Source: Nemertoderma westbladi (taxonomy: Eukaryota > Xenacoelomorpha > Nemertodermatida > Nemertodermatidae). Taken from it: a stretch of DNA of 48,397 nt. Shown here one piece after another: positions 29,401-37,080 of the stretch. The notes beneath the pieces were generated by a model, which made no database searches, was not told the origin of the DNA, and worked only from the letters and a program-made list of their open reading frames with translations. The translations under genes were made by a program, and so were the position numbers. Numbering within the stretch: position 1 is the stretch's first letter; each line of letters opens with the position of its first letter. The stretch lies in NCBI GenBank assembly GCA_032718475.1, contig JAUCBJ010006725.1:1-48397 (forward strand), given 5' to 3'.

Positions 29401-32202
29401 AGTTAAACGATCGTACGCTAGTTCGAGAGCGTCCGGTACACCAACGAAGGTCTCTGCCAAATGTTTAGGTTCTCCTGACAACGTTTGGAGCAGGTAATTG
29501 AACTTCTCCCGTGATGTAAAGGCGCACACGGCGATCTGGGATTCGATATAGTCTACAAAAGTATGCCAGTGTTTTGAGCTACCGGAAAACTTCGGTGGTT
29601 GTTGTACCGGCAATCCCTGTCTGGCTGCGAATTTCGCTATCTCCTCGGCAACGTTCAGAGTTTCGCGTCCTTGGTTGGTAATCTGGTTGATGTTCTCCCT
29701 TCTTGGCGCTTTTCCCTGATACGATGTATGTTTTGAAGGTACCGGTCTTTGTGGTTCCTTCGGGTGTCTATTGTGTTCGAATTCGGAATTTCTCGAACTG
29801 TCGGTGTAACCTTCCTCCAGACGCTCCTCAATCCGGGCCAACTTGTTGACAATGTCGGCGAATTGTTGTGTACTGATTGCGTCCGTTGGTTGTAACGCCT
29901 TTTGTGTTGGTGTATTTTGTGGAGGATTGTCTGCAAAGGAGTTGTCTGAACGCTCGCGTTTATATTCATCGGCCGCCCCTGTTCTAAATACCTCGCGTTT
30001 CGGGTAATCCGATTCGCTCGAAGTACTACTATCATCTGGATATGGTGGTCGACGTGCTCGCGTCCGTTGCGTCGTTCGAATTCTAACATTCCGTTTCGGA
30101 ACATCGTCCACTGATCTCCGTTGTTCGGTAGGCTCACAAGTCTTCCTCGAAGTCGTAGATTGCGATGTAAACTGGTTGAACGGTCGCGTATCCACGGTTC
30201 TCCGTTGTTCGGTAGGCTCACAAGTCTTCCTCGAAGTCGTAGATTGCGATGTAAACTGGTTGAACGGTCGCGTATCCACTGTTCTCCGTTGTTCGGTAGG
30301 CTCACAAGTCTTCCTCGAAGTCGTAGATTGCGATGTAAACTGATTGAACGGTCGCGTATCCACTGTTCTCCGTTGTTCGGTAGGCTCACAAGTCTTCCTC
30401 GAAGTCGTAGATTGCGATGTAAACTGAACCGGTGGGCGAATGACAGCATTTGAAACAACTGGCCTTGTGGGTCGAAACGTCATTGGGTAAGCGTAGTGTG
30501 TAACAGGTTTTGGCGTCAGAGGTGGACTCACCTGTTTAGTCGTCAGTAATACAGGTTCGACTAATAAACTACTACGATCTGTAATCGGTGGGTTACTTAC
30601 CTTGACTTTCGGAATAGGCGACGACGTTGCTCTTGGCGGTGTAAACTCGTCCGGAATAACAAACCTGTGTTCCGTCGCACCATGAATAGGAGAAATGTTA
30701 CTACTACCCGCAATCGAAACAGGTTCCTTAGTCGTAACCGGTGCAAACATATGAGTTACCTGTGGGAATCGTTGACACAAGTCCTTTACTAATTGTCGTT
30801 CCCGTCCAGGTGCTCCTACGCTTCCTTCCTTCTTCCGTTCCTGAATTTGGCGATGTCTTACCTCTATCTGGTCCAAGTCATGTCCGTCTCGAGATCTCAT
30901 TGATCGATTGCGGGCTTGTAGATCCAGGTCTTCCTTGGCGTTGGCTAATTCTCTCGCCTTCTTCTCGAGTTCGAAACGAAGTTTAACTTCTTTCTCGCGT
31001 TGTTCCGTTTGTTGTTGTTGCGCCTCGAACTCCGCTTGTCGTATCGCTGATTGAGCCTTTATTTGCCGTTTTTTCATTTCGGTTCTCGCTTCTGAAGCTA
31101 ACCTTTGTCGCTCCAACTCGGACGCTGCCGCTGCCGCTGCCGCTTGTCGCTCTAACTCGGCCGCTGCCGTTCGTTGCGCTAACTCGGCCGCTGCCGCTTG
31201 TTGTGCAATGTCCAACTCTAACCTTTCCATTTCGGCTACTTCCAACTCAGCTTGTTCTTGCAGGTGAGAGATTCTCGCAACATTCGCAACGCGTAGTTTC
31301 TCTTCTTCTGCTGCTACTTGTGCCATTAGTAATTGAGTTTGTTCCTCCCACTCCTGTTGTTGTCTGTAGATCTGCTGTTGTCGAGCAATTTCTGACGTAG
31401 CCATACTCACCTCGCCAATTTCGCTGCGAATACTCACCAGTGATTGATCTAGTGTTCCCGGTACCGGTTTGATTTGTGCGAGTGAGGTTTCCCTCGTAGC
31501 CTCCGGCACGGTTTCCCAATCTCCGACATCCTCGCCGCACATACGTAAGTGGTCCGTCAGGTGTTTCAATTGTCCATCCAGTCGGTACAGTTCCTGTTCT
31601 TCCTCGGGCTGTAATAATTCGTCCGAAACTGACTCACCTAACAACTGGTCCGCTTGTTCCTGTTGTATGTGTCTAATCGTCGACTTAAACTGAATCAGTT
31701 TCTCTCTAGCGATCATTAGTTTCTCGAGGATTCTAAGTTGAGTATCCATGTCCTGTCTCTGTCTAGCTAGATCTTGTAGACCAATTAGGTTATCTACGGA
31801 CTTGTGTACTCTACTTTGTACTCTAACCTGGAGGGTGTAGAACTCGAACCGAGACATCGGAGCGGTCAACTCGTTTAATATGCGTTGGCCTTCTCCAATA
31901 CTCCTGGTTATATGCGCCATGTAACCGCCGACGCTTCTAACCACACTTTCTGTGCTTCCTGCTGAACTTACCATCTCCGTTTCCCTATATCTAGGTTGCG
32001 GAACAGTTAGAAAGTCCTCGGTCCTGCCGTCGCCTCGTACTACGGCATCCGGTACTCCCGTTGGATGTACTGGTGACGCACACGGTGTAGGTTCGGTAGG
32101 CTCGCGAGTCTTCCCCTGTTGTTCTTCCGCTGCTGACTTATCCGCGTCACATGAGTCATAGTCGGTTTGTGTATTTTTCGTATAGTCTTGTTTGTCACTC
32201 AT
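23404..32202 (-). CDS. gag-pol: BEL-2 Gag-Pol polyprotein (2932 aa, intact)
   Basis: One uninterrupted frame from ATG 32202. About residues 255-445 are a Gln/Ala/Glu coiled coil; 584-697 hold four 28-residue repeats; zinc knuckles lie near 1104-1171 (CWRCTRHGHVHKDC is a perfect CX2CX4HX4C). The protease active site is LDSASSHSYV near 1277, with Ala where DSG is usual. RT has TCDVEAMFHQV and FYVDD (about 1796). RNase H runs from CFSDASDN (about 1979) through PRAELQAA and WTDA to NPADIASRG (about 2100). A spacer with a 54-residue duplication (about 2194-2304) follows. Integrase has an HHCC region near 2557-2600 and D,D,E in GIDCFGP, YSDQGTNF and WERLIRS. All catalytic residues except the protease Gly are present, so it is potentially active. 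Confidence 0.95.
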   Translation of the reverse strand: MSDKQDYTKNTQTDYDSCDADKSAAEEQQGKTREPTEPTPCASPVHPTGVPDAVVRGDGRTEDFLTVPQPRYRETEMVSSAGSTESVVRSVGGYMAHITRSIGEGQRILNELTAPMSRFEFYTLQVRVQSRVHKSVDNLIGLQDLARQRQDMDTQLRILEKLMIAREKLIQFKSTIRHIQQEQADQLLGESVSDELLQPEEEQELYRLDGQLKHLTDHLRMCGEDVGDWETVPEATRETSLAQIKPVPGTLDQSLVSIRSEIGEVSMATSEIARQQQIYRQQQEWEEQTQLLMAQVAAEEEKLRVANVARISHLQEQAELEVAEMERLELDIAQQAAAAELAQRTAAAELERQAAAAAAASELERQRLASEARTEMKKRQIKAQSAIRQAEFEAQQQQTEQREKEVKLRFELEKKARELANAKEDLDLQARNRSMRSRDGHDLDQIEVRHRQIQERKKEGSVGAPGRERQLVKDLCQRFPQVTHMFAPVTTKEPVSIAGSSNISPIHGATEHRFVIPDEFTPPRATSSPIPKVKVSNPPITDRSSLLVEPVLLTTKQVSPPLTPKPVTHYAYPMTFRPTRPVVSNAVIRPPVQFTSQSTTSRKTCEPTEQRRTVDTRPFNQFTSQSTTSRKTCEPTEQRRTVDTRPFNQFTSQSTTSRKTCEPTEQRRTVDTRPFNQFTSQSTTSRKTCEPTEQRRSVDDVPKRNVRIRTTQRTRARRPPYPDDSSTSSESDYPKREVFRTGAADEYKRERSDNSFADNPPQNTPTQKALQPTDAISTQQFADIVNKLARIEERLEEGYTDSSRNSEFEHNRHPKEPQRPVPSKHTSYQGKAPRRENINQITNQGRETLNVAEEIAKFAARQGLPVQQPPKFSGSSKHWHTFVDYIESQIAVCAFTSREKFNYLLQTLSGEPKHLAETFVGVPDALELAYDRLTSIYGGTVSMARSVIEELCKGGAITKPVDLLKLADEIKNAITTLRSIGQLDYGNTPTVLLKIIRRLHHRLRREWRKVEYQREERGGFLKLEDVYLLISREAVVETRSNYTDQHIVAEGITLPSSNRQKPQTTSTKTATYATPTESRQFSDGSRVSAPIGTKQTRQQLGTDFSGCQYCEHLGKRYIGHKLRGCRQFRELNSEERRLQIRPLDSCWRCTRHGHVHKDCPNTDTCPSCGRNHDGLLHTDSHTPTKRFAREHPEAAARCDAAYRKRESKTTPTFMTHIEDCFSEQSGSSDEELEDDDEYSNGDEQPSIALLTTDQLKGFSVIPIKVTGTKGSKRIYDILDSASSHSYVDEKIADVVTDLKQGKRVSYTVSSMHGQRAIPVTRVKLDLDSLLPKSQHSERERSLLPFKDLTFAAMKDFSNLLGPVPEQSLEDRKYFRHLGVPECPVNYRSVAMLIGTDQFNLHQVWETRPSAVVAGNAYACRTPIGWYTRAPVRTLDVSDEEDDVQSTCSLLTTNSIHSFSHDVNHTTLQSTKHDRRVTSMISHKEQLTHQVSLELGEKTSQLEIPSTTDDRLASLPTPITSTVPVDIDDDALRNHQMEQAALDKELTEKTIRWLEQDTAEPGSYEPCMSEQEKQSLKIMEDTIRQTKDGHYEVGMLWRSQSPKLINNYPLALRRLHSIRQRLLKDEKAHLQYNTQMETYLTKGYAIRMTNPEIVTNQTYYLPHHYVRHPDKPDKVRVVNDCAALFEGMSLNSELMDGPNMNNYLMGVIMRFRQRQVAFTCDVEAMFHQVRALERDRDSLRFLWYPEGDLSLPPATYQMQVRVFGARDSPNCTMYALKQAARDQKHLYDPEIIKIVERDFYVDDGLQSCDTVERATTVAHQLRDCLASGSFNLTKFASNSAELVDSFGTTERGGGDIDLEFEPLPTTKVLGLFWYPNTDNFRVKVRLDSQENTLTKRSCLSKLSRLFDPLGFISPVILQARIYMRSIWKDGLTWDEPISSDQVDLWKTWEAELSSLEDYFIPRVYFPLQSTFPDNLELHCFSDASDNGFGVAAYLRRQVDSDEFDVSLITSKAKTMPTKYMTTPRAELQAATLSTTIVNLIQTELQSSLQIFYWTDATLVLFYINNDTLEFKTFVANRRAEILDRSIKEDWRHCPGPQNPADIASRGMMPEEFCKPENKEFWQHGPQFLQKSTQDWPPLYDNKSNTIPKDAEIKKPKKGKTKKKTTAAKLKKKPKAKWKDITSKVKRGRLASLSTPDISPDGQPNTLLDSQPDVLPDMSQNVLPDTSNILTNSKAAVSLLERPSIDIQPDTLPDVSPDTLLDSRLDILSETSQNVLPDISNVLTNNKAAVSLLERPCIDKLPNLTHLSNHKHGETSCIADVGSTYANVNTGVTLRSRDIPNLQPMVKPGINVGRKISLPKPADPIEFKPPLTIDLQSTDNQGKKTKKDKLLVDPDGSTVNKGIPTGGPVGPSSNSKPSKFSIDLPDDVTNTYVDRIVNLTDSWTSACRKLAWIVRFVQYVKGKRDFTRRLTLAEIDRCEIILIRHYQLRYFAREFTSINQGQPIKSSPILSWSPIIYNGLICHKSRLQNIDFNTNFRYPIIIPQHHELQRAMILDAHLHLKHAGRHHCLSYLRTRFVLIRPSKALSSVTRTCIICKKVHSRIGTQEMSELPQARLQAFRPPFTETGIDCFGPIHTKRGRILVKRWGLIFTCMSSRAVHIERVMDLSTNAFILALRRFIARRGLVKCLYSDQGTNFVGARNEIARAFKKLDHDQISNELQPHKIVWKFNPPDSPWRGGVWERLIRSIKTAMAKVIPVNHILTDDQLTTLFVEIEAILNTRPIVLVPDDKQSQFALTPAHLLMQAPTTLTPISIPIESDSYGRKAWKITQLLANKFWEIWQNHYLPSISARTTWYNNTRALKPGDHVLLAEVNLKRRFWITGVILATHPSMDGVTRTVTVRTIDGRTVDRPTQRLVLLEETRNESGDYKSPPNISK
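25290..25622 (-). repeat. Duplicated spacer in BEL-2 pol (about 162-bp period)
   Basis: GGCCGCTCCAATAGGGAAAC occurs at about 25321 and 25482. The encoded unit includes NKAAVSLLERP and NVLPD repeats between RNase H and integrase. The region also contains many short DTLPD/SPDTLLDS-like repeats. Confidence 0.85.
25631..25647 (-). repeat. GGAAGACTTGCGAGCC word in pol, alternate frame
   Basis: Same nucleotide word as in gag and the non-coding regions, but read here as R-G-R-L-A-S-L, one base shifted from the K-T-C/R-E-P reading in gag. The flanking TTTCT extends the match to the non-coding copies. Confidence 0.85.
30121..30440 (-). repeat. Four 84-bp repeats in BEL-2 gag (28 aa each)
   Basis: Period of exactly 84 bases, almost identical. 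The unit reads QFTSQSTTSRKTCEPTEQRR followed by eight residues; the last unit diverges to SVDDVP. Each unit contains one copy of the GGAAGACTYGYGAGCC word (30130-30146, 30214-30230, 30298-30314 and 30382-30398). High identity shows recent expansion. Confidence 0.95.
32098..32114 (-). repeat. GGAAGACTCGCGAGCC word near gag start
   Basis: Encodes G-K-T-R-E-P-T-E-P about 30 codons after the gag ATG. It is the copy nearest to the 5' end of the element. Confidence 0.85.
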
Positions 32203-33011
32203 TTCGGTAGTTGTAAGTCAAGTAAAGTGAGTGTCAAAGTATCAAACTTACCGTATTTTATCTAAACGGTACTAATTACAGTCTTATAAAATTAGCCTAC
32301 CGGCCGATTTTATAGCAGATGGATAAAATTAGCCTAAACGGCCAATTTTACAGCAAATAAATGTCACGGAATAAGTATATAATAAAATTAGCCTAGCGGC
32401 CAATTTTATAACAAATAAATCGGATAACGATATGCGTTATCAAAAGGTAAATTAAATACAATAATACGGACTAATTCAGCAATGAACAAAGAAATCATAC
32501 GGAATGCATAAATACTTGAGACAGTGGAACCCACAATAATTTTAACTAATACGGTAATGCCTAACTTATTTATGCAACTTTTCGAACTCACCCACTCCAA
32601 TAATTCTCCAGAAAAACAGATTCCCAGATACAAACCGAACGTGAACCTTTCCGTTTTTAACGTTGCGGACGAAACGCGATTTTCCCAACCAAAGTTGTTG
32701 AGTTATCTATCTCCCAAACTTGCTAAACACGGTCTTGCTCCCGTTACAGTCTAGAAATGAGTTCTGAATCCTGAAAAACAAAAGAGTTAGGTTTTACTTT
32801 ACGAAAATTTTTTGTACCGGTACAATATGGTATTTAAACCCTTTTAAACACCGGTATTCTAATTCCAAAATATTTTACACGCGGTTCAAATCAAATTTTA
32901 TTTCAAAATATTAGCACTTAGCTAATCAAATATAAATTTTTACCTCAAAATACAAAATTTTCAAACAACTTTAGTCCTACCGAACCGTAGTTCAGTAAAA
33001 CATATTCCTAC
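32203..33011 (-). other. BEL-2 leader with CCGG/CGGCC repeats
   Basis: Non-coding between 5' LTR and gag ATG. AAAATTAGCCTA followed by (A/C)CGGCC-ATTTTA occurs three times (near 32289, 32330 and 32387), each followed by an A-rich AGCAAATAAAT-like segment. Two ACCGGTA words lie near 32816 and 32850. It is analogous in position and core sequence to the BEL-1 leader repeats. Confidence 0.7.
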
Positions 33012-34343
33012 TAATTGAAGAGATACGCCTATTCCTACTATTGGAAGAGACGGTAACAATACCTGCAATATCTTACTGTAAAGTTTGTAAATCAAATCAT
33101 AAATCCGACCTTCTCACCAAAACAGTAAACTCTAAGTAAGCGAATATATTGCAGTATCGATCTCTTATAACCGGTGAGGCAGAAAACAGTCTACGAGCAG
33201 ACAAACTTCGATAAAACAAAATCCCGCGCAGCGAATCCTAAAATCAGGCTGACTCACTGACGGACTAAGGGGCTCGTATACTTTGCCGCGGTGTGATTTA
33301 TATGGTTGGGCAAAGGGACGCTAGCTAGGTACAGAGGCAGATATTTGGAGATGTCTAACTAGCGAGCAAAGTGCAGTAAGGACGAAAGTTAATTTTATAT
33401 ATTTTGAGGTGTAAATAATTTCTAACGCGCGTGTGTCAATTCTGAACGGTCAAAGCAGTTTTGCTCCTTCACATATATAATTACTGGGTACGGTGTGCAT
33501 TTTACGAATATTCTAATTTTGTAACTTGTAGGTCTAATACTCACGAATGATAAGGTTCCTTCCCCTCTTGCGTATTTCCAGGACTCAAATTCAGGCATAA
33601 GGTTAATACTACGCCCAGAATTCGGCAATTTTAGGTACCAGGTCCCTGATACTAAGAAGAGATGTGTTAGTTTACTACTGTAGGCGTACGGGTACTAATA
33701 GCTATCCTGGCTCCTATCTAGAATTTTAGTCACCCAGGTAGTCCGGGTAACTTCCTATTAGGGCGTTGGCGGGGACACGGTAGATGTTAGTATATCCCTG
33801 ATAGCCTCAATTTATTTGCGCCTTGTATAAACTGCCCTACCGCCTGAACGGTACAATCCTAATTCAGGTGAAAACACAGCAACCCCCTAGCCTACAAGTT
33901 CTAATGCAATGGACACCGTTGTACGGCAAATAGTCACAGACGCACCTGTACTTAGCAAGAGTTAAGCGTACAGTTTGCTGCACCCTAACCAATGTGTATG
34001 CTTCGTACCGGTGTCCAGCTAATATATAACTTGCACGACATTGGTTACAATCAAATAACTACAGTCTCATTGGTACAGACAAATGCAATTAATTTGTAGC
34101 GGTTAATTTAAATGAGTTGAAATTCTGCACAAAAAATAATTCGCACTTACTAGGATTCGAACTCAATACCTACTACACATATAATTTCCAACGCTCTACC
34201 GACTGAGCTACTGAACCACTTGACCGATGGGTGTACAAATGATAGAACCAATACGAATGAGAACTCAAAGCAATCTTTACAAAGTTAATCCGAATAAAAT
34301 AAAATTTTGAAAATCCACGGCATTTAGGGAATATAATTCTATA
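33012..34343 (-). repeat. BEL-2 5' LTR (1332 bp, internally deleted)
   Basis: Direct copy of the left LTR lacking 608 bases; the junction at 34013-34014 carries a 2-base GT microhomology, so deletion in this copy is the simplest reading. It retains the tRNA-like module at 34142-34217. As the upstream LTR it should carry the promoter for the minus-strand element RNA. Confidence 0.93.
34142..34217 (-). promoter_or_regulatory. tRNA-like Pol III promoter module in BEL-2 5' LTR
   Basis: Identical copy of the module at 19990-20065, with A box, B box and following T6. In element orientation it lies about 125 bases inside the LTR start, in what should be U3. Confidence 0.8.
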
Positions 34344-34348
34344 GACTA
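34344..34348. repeat. BEL-2 target-site duplication, right (GACTA)
   Basis: Five-base direct repeat next to the right LTR. Removing the element gives a continuous host sequence CACAAGGACTACGACACG. Confidence 0.88.
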
Positions 34349-35353
34349 CGACACGACAGCCTACCTCTAACCTAATTTTTAGTATATCGCAAAAACCGTA
34401 ATATATTGTTTCAATTATTTTCATTTCATTTTGTCATTGCCGGTTGGTTGGAGAGATTAATACAAGAGTAAGAGTAGTCTACCACCAAGTATCGTCCAAT
34501 ATTTCTAAATGTATTATCGTATTCCATTGAGAGCAACTGACGCCCTGCCCTTCCTTAGCTAAAACAACCGGAACTTCTGATTAAAATAACTGCCACATTG
34601 TTTTCCATTATAACTAACTAACCCACGTTCGAGATTAGAATACATTACGTTTCTGATTGGGATCTACAATAATAGTCGTTATGTACTTTAGACGAGAAAT
34701 TCGCGCCAAAACCCAAGGTACCAATAAAAATCTATCCTATAAAATTACACTGGGGTAGAGATACCAACGACTGTATTTGTGTTGTAAATATTTTATTACA
34801 TTATTGTCTACCGCAAAGTATAATTAAATTAAGTAGAATAATAATGCGTATTTGTATTGGCTGATTACCATGTTACATTTATATTGTATTGTATTGAACC
34901 GCACATGCACTTCTCTATGTCTCCAATTACAGATAATCTTAATGTATTCTATAATGTTAATATTTTAATGAATAAATTGGTCTCAAGTAACTCTAATCAT
35001 TTTGTCTTATCTGCTGTAAAATTGCTATCCCATAGTCTAAACATCCCACAACCGAACTTCCTGTTATAAACTGTCAATTATTGATATTATTGATCTTATC
35101 TAATATGATTAATATAATATTTCAATCAATTATTTGTTCCTTTCTCAGTTAGTATGGAGTAAAAATGTTTGAGGAATTAATATTGTGTTATTATTCTAAA
35201 AGTTTTAACCGCCTTTACATCACGTAATTTTAGATATAATGTGATCTTGAACTGATCCTGAGAGATTTACTTTCTCTCGGGCTTTAGATCCAGAAAAGTG
35301 GATAACGGGAAAAGCCAAAAATCAAAAGGAGCATACACCATTTTGGATTGGGG
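34349..35353. other. Unique AT-rich DNA, no gene seen
   Basis: Host sequence between BEL-2 and the immunoglobulin-type gene. No coding frame with recognisable features. A hairpin CTGAGAGA-TTTAC-TTTCTCTCGG is near 35256. Upstream regulatory DNA of the gene may lie here, but I see no specific site. Confidence 0.5.
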
Positions 35354-35490
35354 GACATTAGTGCCCGCGAGACATTAGTGCCCGCGGGCAATAAAATTTC
35401 AGTACCTTTAGTGCCCGCGGTCATTAGCGCCCGTTGTCACGGGCACTAATGTCCCATAGGACGTTAGTGCCCGCGAGACATTATCAATTG
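35354..35490. repeat. Cluster of ATTAGTGCCCGCG direct and inverted copies
   Basis: Within about 135 bases there are five direct copies or near copies (from 35356, 35373, 35408, 35423 and 35463) and one inverted copy CGGGCACTAATG (35439-35450). GC-rich in AT-rich surroundings, it could form alternative hairpins. About 320 bases upstream of the first gene exon. Confidence 0.85.
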
Positions 35491-35811
35491 AATTACGTGT
35501 GTACTACACAGTACACATTATACCATTTTTTAGCTAAAGTAGTCATAATAGACAATTATATTTGTTATTTGATATTTAATCCTTCCTTTTTAATGTATAT
35601 ATTGTACCAGACCCAGCCTTTGTTTTCGAATGTGCAGTATGTAATACTACGTATGCGTGAAGTGGAGTGTGTGAGTTAAATCACTATTATTTTTGTTTTT
35701 ATTTCTAGAACACATTAAATATGCAGTACTAATAGATAATTGGAATATTTTAATATGACTGACACACGGAGGGGTACGGTAAACGTCACCAAATAAATGG
35801 ATAACGTTTAG

Positions 35812-36343
35812 ATGATGTTCGATTTTGGGAATTTTTGTTTTTCTTGCCTTCGCACTACAATGGAATTGGTTATATTTATGTTTATATATATAAATATAAT
35901 TCTACATACCGATGGCTCAGTGCGATCGAATCAATATAAAGATTGCGTAACATTGAAAGGAATAAATGCGAGTTTATCAATGACGTTCAATACTTTTCAT
36001 GTTCAGCCGGTTCCTAAATATGTGACATTGAGATCAACTAACAACAGTCTAATAGCGACAAGTAGGACAAGTGAAGTTAGTCAAGAGTGCATCGGGGATT
36101 ATATGTTATGCCACTCAATTGTTATTGAAGAATCTGTTAGGGAAGACGGTAAGGTAACAATTCATATACATCTGAAGGGTTTAAATGGCGCGGAGGAATA
36201 TATCCTGTGTTTATACGACGTATCCACGGAAACCAACAATGTGGTCGCCCCCAAAGCAGCAATGTCCCGGAAGTTGCAAGGGACACCCGACTCCGATGGT
36301 TACAGCTGTGGAAACAACTCGACTTGCAATGAATCATTCCTGT
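35812..36343 (+). CDS. Ig-superfamily type I membrane protein, exon 1 (signal peptide, first domain)
   Basis: An open frame starts at ATG 35812; ATG 35860 (ACAATGG, good context) is the better start because MELVIFMFIYINIIL is then a standard signal peptide. The rest (to GYSCGNNSTCNESF) is a Cys-containing extracellular domain with several N-x-S/T sites. YILCLYDV resembles an Ig F strand, but no canonical Trp is present, so the Ig assignment of this domain is tentative. It ends at a tandem donor GTGTAAGT: using GTAAGT at 36344 leaves one base (T) that joins in frame to the exon at 43886. I do not recognise an orthologue. Role inferred: cell-surface recognition or adhesion. Confidence 0.75.
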
Positions 36344-36351
36344 GTAAGTTG

Positions 36352-37080
36352 GGTCTATTGAATTATATTAAACTGTAGGCCTACTATTTAACTGTATTAT
36401 AACACCGAGTTGCACTACTTGTATGTAAGCCTACTGAACTACGGTGGCTGATTGTACTACGTAGTTGAGGAAATTTTTTTTCATGCTATCTGTGAATTAA
36501 TTACTATGTAGCAATTAAATTACTACAAATGTTTTTCTGCACCAAAATTAATATATATGTAATATACAGACAGATGTTGGAACAATATTAGTCAGATTCC
36601 CCACCACCAGTTGATCTGACTCGCCTACTACTGGCCTATGGCATCCCAGCACCATCACTGACAATTTATTCATTTATTGTACGGGGAGGCTAAATACTGT
36701 AGATTCATTACATGTCTATGTCATGTTAATCACATAGACTACATAGACTATATCAATTTTATACAAATCAAATCGAAATTTATCTTTTCTAAGTACCTAA
36801 AATCTTATTTCATTTCAACTCTACAGTACAACTCGCTAAGCCTTTCTTTATTTTTATTTATTTTGAAAAAAAAAATCGTTTCTCCCGTCTATTGAATTAT
36901 ATTAAACTGTAGGCCTACTATTTAACTGTATTATAACACCGAGTTGCACTACTTGTATGTAAGCCTACTGAACTACGGTGGCTGATTGTACTACGTAGTT
37001 GAGGAAATTTTTTTTCATGCTATACGGGGAGGCTAAATACTGTAGATTCATTACATGTCTATGTTTATTTCAACTATGTA
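36352..37080. repeat. Intronic tandem duplication with internal deletion
   Basis: The block starting GTCTATTGAATTATATTAAA at 36352 recurs at 36886 nearly unchanged for about 135 bases. The second copy then jumps to ACGGGGAGGCTAAATACTGT (first copy near 36680, second at about 37024). The first copy begins eight bases after the exon 1 donor site. Confidence 0.9.

Larger units (their letters stand above)
18252..34343 (-). mobile_element. BEL-2: near-intact BEL/Pao retrotransposon with a third gene
   Basis: Long direct repeats (18252-20191 and 33012-34343) bound the element, and GACTA flanks it on both outer sides (18247-18251 and 34344-34348), the 5-bp duplication size expected for BEL/Pao. Inside, on the minus strand, are a leader with short repeats, one uninterrupted gag-pol frame of 2932 codons, a 550-bp intergenic region, a zinc-knuckle gene and a repetitive 3' region. 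At about 16.1 kb it is large for the family. Three LTR substitutions indicate very recent insertion. The LTR ends read TA...TA rather than TG...CA, and no standard primer-binding site was recognised at the 5' LTR border. Confidence 0.93.

Noticed and set aside
30121-30453. Plus-strand Arg/Leu repeat protein and a minus-strand 267-codon alternative frame
   Set aside because: Both are alternative readings of the 84-bp repeats in BEL-2 gag, whose own frame is part of the intact polyprotein.
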